The position numbers and the translations under genes are program-made. Below the pieces are notes generated by a model that searched no databases, was not told the origin of the DNA, and saw nothing but the letters and a program-made list of their open reading frames with translations. From an uncultured bacterium (GTDB lineage Bacteria > Bacillota > Clostridia > Oscillospirales > Acutalibacteraceae), in the NCBI GenBank assembly GCA_949283655.1, contig CASDTH010000032.1:62001-126000 (forward strand): a stretch of DNA of 64,000 nt. Reading direction: 5' to 3'. Below, piece by piece: positions 59,658 to 64,000 of the stretch (position 1 is its first letter; every line of letters begins with the position of its first letter).

Positions 59658-60947
59658 ATGAAGCAACAAGCATTATCCGTCCGCCACCTGTTCGGCATTC
59701 CGATTGTGCGCGGTGCAGGAGGAAATTACAGCATTCCTCAAATCGACCTGAGCGAAACCCCGGGAGGGCTTGAGCCTCTCATCACAGTGGATCACACGGG
59801 ACCCTATCTGGGGCATCCGGATTCTATCCTGTGTAAAACGGGAGAAATCCTTACGTTTTTCCCCGCCGGCCATGGGCGGGGCGCTGTGCTGGGCAGAATC
59901 AGCCCGGACGGCGGCAGAACCTGGCGCTCTCTTGAAAACACGCCGAAGAGCTGGGAGCGCTCCCGCGAAACGCCCACTGTTTACCGGCTGGAATTTGCGG
60001 ATACAGCAAGAAGCGATCTCCTGATCCTGATCTGTGCGAATCCGGACTGGCCCGGTGATAAGGGCAACGGCGGCTTTCAGTGCTCGCTCTCAGCGGATGA
60101 GGGCAAAACCTGGAGCGAATTTAAAACGTTTTATGAGAAGGGCAGTCCCCATGCCGTTGTGCCGATTGTGGCGATGAGCGCTTTGACGCGTCTGAAGGAA
60201 AACGGCCGGTTTGTGGATAGATGGATGGGCATCTTCCACGATAAGCGCTTTGTCAACTATAAAACCATCCTCTCCTTTGATCCAAATGGCTGCATGCAGT
60301 GGAGCCCGCCGGAGCCCTATTTTGCCGCCCACCGCGCCATTGAGCGCGGCTCCAGAATGTGCGAGGTAGAGATGCTTCGCTCAGAAGGCGGCCTAGGGGA
60401 CGAGCTCTGCCTGATCACCCGCAGCCAGACGAAAAAGGTCAATTCCCTCATCTCCTTCTCCTCCGATGAGGGCAAAACCTGGTCCGCCCCCCGTGCGCTG
60501 CCCGCCGCGCTCAACGGTGAGCGCCACAAAGCCGAGTGGACGAAGGATGGCCGCCTTTTCATCACCTTCCGCTCCATTGAGCGCGATCCCGTCAAAAACC
60601 GCGTCCACCGCGAAAGGGGCCATGAAAAGCGCGGGTGGTACAGCGAGGGCTGGATCGCCTGGGTCGGCACCTATGAGGACCTCAAAGCCGGCCGGGAGGG
60701 ACAATACCGCATCAAGCTCGCTCACACCTATCTTGACGGACAAACCGAGCCCTCGATCGTCGCTAACGGCGACACCGGCTATTGCGGCAATGTCGTGCTC
60801 GAGGATGGCACGGTTTTCTCCTGCACCTACGGCTGCTTTGGCGAAACCTGTGAGAAGGATGGACGGCAAACTCTGCGCACCTATATTGCCGGGCGCAGAG
60901 TTGACCTGGCCTTAACAGACCGTCTGGCACAAAAAGAGGCCTTATAA
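59658..60947 (+). CDS. Sialidase-like BNR-repeat protein, cytosolic copy
   Basis: 429 residues with no signal peptide. It is a six-bladed beta-propeller type protein: Asp-boxes SPDGGRTW, SADEGKTW and SSDEGKTW are visible, and ETPTVYRL, RMCEVEML and GERHKAEWTKDGRLFITFRSIERD are shared with the next gene. BNR repeats occur in sialidases and other glycosidases. The sialidase Arg triad and FRIP motif are not obvious, so the substrate is unknown. It begins 36 bases after rnfB, with AAAGG at an unusually long distance from the start. Confidence 0.72.
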   Translation: MKQQALSVRHLFGIPIVRGAGGNYSIPQIDLSETPGGLEPLITVDHTGPYLGHPDSILCKTGEILTFFPAGHGRGAVLGRISPDGGRTWRSLENTPKSWERSRETPTVYRLEFADTARSDLLILICANPDWPGDKGNGGFQCSLSADEGKTWSEFKTFYEKGSPHAVVPIVAMSALTRLKENGRFVDRWMGIFHDKRFVNYKTILSFDPNGCMQWSPPEPYFAAHRAIERGSRMCEVEMLRSEGGLGDELCLITRSQTKKVNSLISFSSDEGKTWSAPRALPAALNGERHKAEWTKDGRLFITFRSIERDPVKNRVHRERGHEKRGWYSEGWIAWVGTYEDLKAGREGQYRIKLAHTYLDGQTEPSIVANGDTGYCGNVVLEDGTVFSCTYGCFGETCEKDGRQTLRTYIAGRRVDLALTDRLAQKEAL

Positions 60948-60970
60948 ACGATTGAAGGGAGAAGCACCAA

Positions 60971-62302
60971 ATGCTTTCTTTTGTTTTTCGGATCGTCGCG
61001 CAGTTCCTAGCAGCGCTGATCTGCTTTTTGCCCGCATTGATCGGGAGCTTCACCCCCGGCTCTGCCTATACGATTCCTCAAATTGACCTGAGCGCAGTCC
61101 CGGCGAATGTCTCGCCGGAATTCGCTGCGCTCTATGAGCAAACCATTGTGGATGACAGCCGTAATTATCTCGCGCATCCGGATTCCGTCTTGCTGAAAAA
61201 CGGCAATATCCTGACGATGTACCCCGCCGGGCATGGCAAGGGCGCCGTTCTCAATAAGGTAAGTACGGATGGCGGCCGCACCTATTCCTCCTCCATCGCC
61301 AATACGCCCGCAAGCTGGGTCAATTCACAGGAAACGCCCACGGTTTACCGGCTTCCGTTCACGGATGGTAAAACGGCGGATAAACTGATCATGATTTCCG
61401 CTAATCCCGATTGGGGTAGCGGCTCCACAGGCGGTTTCAACTGCTCCCTCTCCACGGACGAGGGGCAAACTTGGACGGAATTCCAAACCTTTTACGGGGA
61501 GGGGCAATTCCCAAAGGTCGTCCCGATTGTCGCCATGAGCTCCCTGACACAGCTCAAGGAAAACGGGCAGTTTGTGGATAAATGGATGGGCATTTTTCAT
61601 GATGCGCACTTTACAAACTATAAAACCATCCTGACCTTTGATGAGGCCGGCAGCATGCATTGGTCGATCCCGGTCCCATATTTTGTGCAGCATTGGGTGC
61701 GTCAATACGCCACGCAGATGTGCGAGGTAGAGATCATCCGTTCGGATGGCGGGCGGGGGGATGAGCTCTGCCTGATTACGCGCAGCAACACCAAGAAGAG
61801 CAATTCATTGATCTCCTTTTCTCAGGATGAGGGCAAAACCTGGTCCACTCCGCGCGAAGTGCCCGCTGCGCTCAACGGCGAGCGGCATAAGGCGGAATGG
61901 ACGAAGGATGGCAGGCTTTTCATCACCTTCCGCTCTATTGAGCGGGATCCGGCCAAAAACAGCCTCTATGGGGACCCTGCCTCCGGCCGCTACAGCGAGG
62001 GCTGGATTGCCTGGATCGGCACCTATGAGGACCTCAAAGCCGGCCGGGAGGGACAATACCGCATCAAGCTCACTCACACCTATCTAGATGGCCAGACGCA
62101 GCCACAGGTCGCTGCAAATTCGGATACCGGCTACTGCGGTAATGTCGTGCTGGGGGATGGCACAATCGTAACCTCCTCCTATGGTTGCTTCGATCCAACC
62201 AAAACCTATGTGGATGAAAACGGGAATACCGTTATGAAAACCTATATCGTATCCAAGCGCATTGACCTGCGTTTAACAGACCGCCTTGCAGGCATCGCAT
62301 AA
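60971..62302 (+). CDS. Sialidase-like BNR-repeat protein, exported copy
   Basis: 443 residues. An N-terminal hydrophobic segment (MLSFVFRIVAQFLAALICFL) directs it outside the cell, followed by GSAYTIPQIDLS, where its partner has GNYSIPQIDLS. Asp-boxes STDGGRTY, STDEGQTW and SQDEGKTW are present. It is the tandem paralogue of the gene at 59658-60947, overall very similar, with a 56-base identical DNA block. The function is probably a glycosidase or glycan-binding propeller at the cell surface. AAGGGAGAAG ribosome binding site. Confidence 0.78.
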   Translation: MLSFVFRIVAQFLAALICFLPALIGSFTPGSAYTIPQIDLSAVPANVSPEFAALYEQTIVDDSRNYLAHPDSVLLKNGNILTMYPAGHGKGAVLNKVSTDGGRTYSSSIANTPASWVNSQETPTVYRLPFTDGKTADKLIMISANPDWGSGSTGGFNCSLSTDEGQTWTEFQTFYGEGQFPKVVPIVAMSSLTQLKENGQFVDKWMGIFHDAHFTNYKTILTFDEAGSMHWSIPVPYFVQHWVRQYATQMCEVEIIRSDGGRGDELCLITRSNTKKSNSLISFSQDEGKTWSTPREVPAALNGERHKAEWTKDGRLFITFRSIERDPAKNSLYGDPASGRYSEGWIAWIGTYEDLKAGREGQYRIKLTHTYLDGQTQPQVAANSDTGYCGNVVLGDGTIVTSSYGCFDPTKTYVDENGNTVMKTYIVSKRIDLRLTDRLAGIA

Positions 62303-62306
62303 CCAA

Positions 62307-62349
62307 AAGCCCGTGTCTCTGCTGCTGTGGAGATGCGGGCTTATCTTAT
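62307..62349 (+). terminator. Terminator of the rnf-sialidase operon
   Basis: AAGCCCG (62307-62313) pairs with CGGGCTT (62336-62342), with inner TCTC/GAGA, then ATCTTATCTT. It directly follows the stop codon at 62302. Confidence 0.75.
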
Positions 62350-62416
62350 CTTGGCCGCAGGCAGCGCAGAGCATATGGCAGTCTCCCCCCTTAACCATCC
62401 TCTTGCCACGGTAGCG

Positions 62417-62457
62417 AACGAAAGCGTACGCGCCTGTCCTGCGCGTACGCTTTCGTT
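62417..62457. other. Perfect 17-base inverted repeat
   Basis: AACGAAAGCGTACGCGC (62417-62433) and its exact reverse complement (62441-62457) flank a 7-base loop. There is no T-run on either side, so it is not a normal terminator. It lies in a 350-base gap with no gene. Confidence 0.75.
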
Positions 62458-62466
62458 GCCCCCCAT

Positions 62467-62494
62467 GGCAATATTTTGCTCAAAAAATATTGCC
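62467..62494. other. AT-rich hairpin next to the 17-base inverted repeat
   Basis: GGCAATATTTT and AAAATATTGCC form a perfect 11-base stem with a 6-base loop, 9 bases after the previous hairpin. Confidence 0.6.
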
Positions 62495-62529
62495 GCGCAT
62501 GTATGGTCATGCAAATTGAAGTTAGCATA

Positions 62530-62592
62530 TTTACAATTTGCATTTTACCATATTCAATTCATATTTGCAATATATTAATTTGCAAATGCAAT
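62530..62592. promoter_or_regulatory. Cluster of TTTGCA motifs upstream of the small XRE gene
   Basis: AATTTGCAT, ATTTGCAAT and AATTTGCAAATGCAAT occur within 63 bases of AT-rich DNA; the last contains the palindrome ATTTGCAAAT. Such clustering before a regulator gene suggests autoregulatory operator sites. Confidence 0.4.
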
Positions 62593-62652
62593 CAGTTAAA
62601 TTGTTTTCTTTTCAGTTATAGCGGGTAAACTAATAGATGCGAGGTGTCCCGT

Positions 62653-62886
62653 ATGAATGAAAAGCATCGCAGCCGGTATATCCAGCTCGGCCTGAATATT
62701 GCCTATTATCGTAAGTTAAGGGGAATGACACAGCTGCAATTAGCAGAGGCCGTCTCCCTGAGCCGGACACACATCAGCAATATCGAAGCGCCCAATATGC
62801 ATTGCGCGCTGTCGCTGGATAAGCTGTTTGACATCGCCCAAGCACTGGATATCGCTCCGGAGAAGCTGCTGGAATACAGGGATTGA
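62653..62886 (+). CDS. Small XRE-family helix-turn-helix regulator
   Basis: 77 residues, a single HTH_3 domain: LGLNIAYYRKLRGMTQLQLAEAVSLSRTHISNIEAPN, then LDKLFDIAQALDIAPEKLLEY. Small stand-alone domains of this kind act as dimeric repressors. The start ATG 62653 is six bases after GAGGTG. The TTTGCA-rich stretch upstream may be its own operator. No other regulated gene is directly attached; mgtE is convergent. Confidence 0.9.
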   Translation: MNEKHRSRYIQLGLNIAYYRKLRGMTQLQLAEAVSLSRTHISNIEAPNMHCALSLDKLFDIAQALDIAPEKLLEYRD

Positions 62887-62909
62887 TCATCCGGCCTATT
62901 CACAACGCG

Positions 62910-62964
62910 AACGCGCACCGAAACGCTCCATCCCAAAGGGAGGATTTCGGTGCGCGTTTGTTTA
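62910..62964. terminator. Convergent terminator between the XRE gene and mgtE
   Basis: AACGCGCACCGAAA (62910-62923) and TTTCGGTGCGCGTT (62945-62958) form a perfect 14-base stem, followed by TGTTTATT. Confidence 0.85.
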
Positions 62965-62965
62965 T

Positions 62966-64000
62966 TCACAGTAAAAATGCATGCGCAAGTGCAAAATAGA
63001 TGGCCAGCGTCAGCGCGTCAACAATCGTTGTGATCATCGGCCCCGCCATCAGCGCCGGGTCCAAATGAATCAGCTTCGCGAGAATCGGCAGCGTACAGCC
63101 AATGCACTTGGCCGACAGTACCGCACAAAACAAGGCGGCGCAAATCACCAGGTAGACGGGTAGAGTAGAACCACCGAAAATCAGAAGCCGCAAAAAATTC
63201 ACTGTTGCAAGGATCGTCCCGCAGATCAGAGCGACCCGCAACTCCTTAAACAACACACGAAAATAATCCCGGATCGTGATCTCCCCCAGCGCGAGGCCAC
63301 GGATGATCAGCGTAGAGGTCTGGCTGCCGGAATTCCCGCCCGTATCCATAAGCATCGGGATAGAGGCTGTCAGCCCCACCACAACGGAGAGCATGCTCTG
63401 ATAATTCTCAATGATTTTCCCCGTAAAGGTGCCTGAGATCATCAGGATCAGTAGCCACACAATACGGTTCCCCGCCAGGCGAAAAACGCCGGTTTTGAGG
63501 TATTCATTGCCTGTCCCAGAGGGGTGCATGAGGGCCATCTTTTCAAAGTCCTCTGTGTTTTTCTCCTCGATTACGTCCACAATATCGTCAATCGTAATCA
63601 CGCCGACCAACCGTTTTTCATTGTCAACCACGGGCACGCTCAAAAGATCGTATTTCCGGGCGAGATCCGCAACCGTTTCTTCGTCCTCCATGGTGGTTAC
63701 AAAAATCAGCTGCTGGTCGTCATCCATCAAATCGCGCACCAGCGCGTCTGCCTGCGCAAACAGCAGCCGGTGCAACGGCAGTGTGCCAACCAGATGCCGG
63801 GCGTTATCAATGCAGTAAGCGGTGTAAACTGTTTCATCGTCACTCCCGCTCGCGCGGATCCTGTCAATCGCCTCGGCAGCCGTTAAACGGTCATGCAGCT
63901 GCACCATTTCAATCGTCATAATGCTGCCTGCGGAGTTGTCTGGATACTGCAAAAAGCGGTTGATCAACGCCCGTGTCTCCGGGTCGGCATTTGCCAGCAC
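62966..64000 (-). CDS. mgtE: Magnesium transporter MgtE, 3' part
   Basis: 345 codons; the gene continues beyond the window on the left of its own reading direction, so the N-terminal helical domain is mostly missing. Two CBS domains are present (PDNSAGSIMTIEMVQL and VADLARKYDLLSVPVVDNEKRLVGVITIDDIVDVI), then five membrane helices with the pore signature SIPMLMDTGGNSGSQTST. MgtE is a Mg2+ channel gated by cytosolic Mg2+ through the CBS domains. Together with CorA at the other end, the window holds two Mg2+ uptake systems. Confidence 0.96.
   Translation of the reverse strand: MLANADPETRALINRFLQYPDNSAGSIMTIEMVQLHDRLTAAEAIDRIRASGSDDETVYTAYCIDNARHLVGTLPLHRLLFAQADALVRDLMDDDQQLIFVTTMEDEETVADLARKYDLLSVPVVDNEKRLVGVITIDDIVDVIEEKNTEDFEKMALMHPSGTGNEYLKTGVFRLAGNRIVWLLILMISGTFTGKIIENYQSMLSVVVGLTASIPMLMDTGGNSGSQTSTLIIRGLALGEITIRDYFRVLFKELRVALICGTILATVNFLRLLIFGGSTLPVYLVICAALFCAVLSAKCIGCTLPILAKLIHLDPALMAGPMITTIVDALTLAIYFALAHAFLL

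Overview
The window looks like a chromosomal segment of an anaerobic, endospore-forming Clostridia member, most likely Oscillospirales or a close relative. The evidence is spoVAC/spoVAD, a full six-gene Rnf complex with its apbE, NusG-domain-II and Gx-transporter companions, AGGAGG-type ribosome binding sites, TTGACA/TATAAT promoters, and a moderately high GC content with AT-rich promoter gaps. Several genes appear to start at GTG or TTG. I see no phage, plasmid, insertion-sequence or CRISPR genes, so this reads mainly as core and housekeeping chromosome.

Layout. 1-6 kb: the end of a glycerophosphodiester phosphodiesterase gene, a CorA-type Mg transporter, a DUF1292 protein, the GTPase YchF, tRNA-Ala(CGC) and two related lipoproteins. 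6-14 kb: exonuclease III, a secreted endonuclease/phosphatase-fold protein, a RACo-like ferredoxin/ASKHA protein coupled to guaB, and the serC-serA serine operon. 14-20 kb: a membrane protein, a MarR regulator divergent from a heterodimeric ABC exporter with a shared operator-like motif, and tRNA-Gly(GCC). 20-31 kb: cell-wall and surface proteins (a VanY-type peptidase, a GH18 protein with four SH3b domains), a radical SAM protein, a secreted alpha/beta hydrolase, a GH13 glucosidase and an orphan ABC ATPase. 30-32 kb: a spoVA locus. 32-33 kb: a gene-free block of dispersed repeats, also found inverted around corA at the left end. 33-42 kb: two membrane M28 peptidases, a Dabb protein, an AEC transporter, a ketopantoate reductase, a GPH-type symporter, YebC and an XRE regulator. 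42-52 kb: a CofE-like ligase with glmS, a polysaccharide deacetylase, a P-type ATPase, two lipoproteins and an iron alcohol dehydrogenase. 52-62 kb: apbE-nusG2-Gx-rnfCDGEAB followed by two sialidase-like genes. 62-64 kb: a small XRE regulator and the 3' part of mgtE.

How genes work together. The Rnf cluster encodes a ferredoxin:NAD+ ion pump plus ApbE, which attaches FMN to RnfD and RnfG. The P-type ATPase is preceded on its own strand by what reads as a yybP-ykoY manganese riboswitch whose 3' end overlaps an intrinsic terminator, which makes it a probable Mn2+ (or Ca2+/Mn2+) exporter induced by manganese. The MarR protein and the ABC exporter share a 15-base motif just downstream of both -10 boxes, so the regulator probably represses itself and the exporter. 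The two ABC subunits have complementary degenerate and intact ATP sites.

The most notable observations are the Mn riboswitch/ATPase unit, the dispersed repeat families, a possible pseudoknot RNA before the GH18 gene, a terminator hairpin directly before corA, a spoVA locus with a tiny membrane protein where spoVAE is expected, and the structured, regulator-linked gap at 62.3-62.65 kb. All functional calls come from reading motifs by eye; no database search was run.
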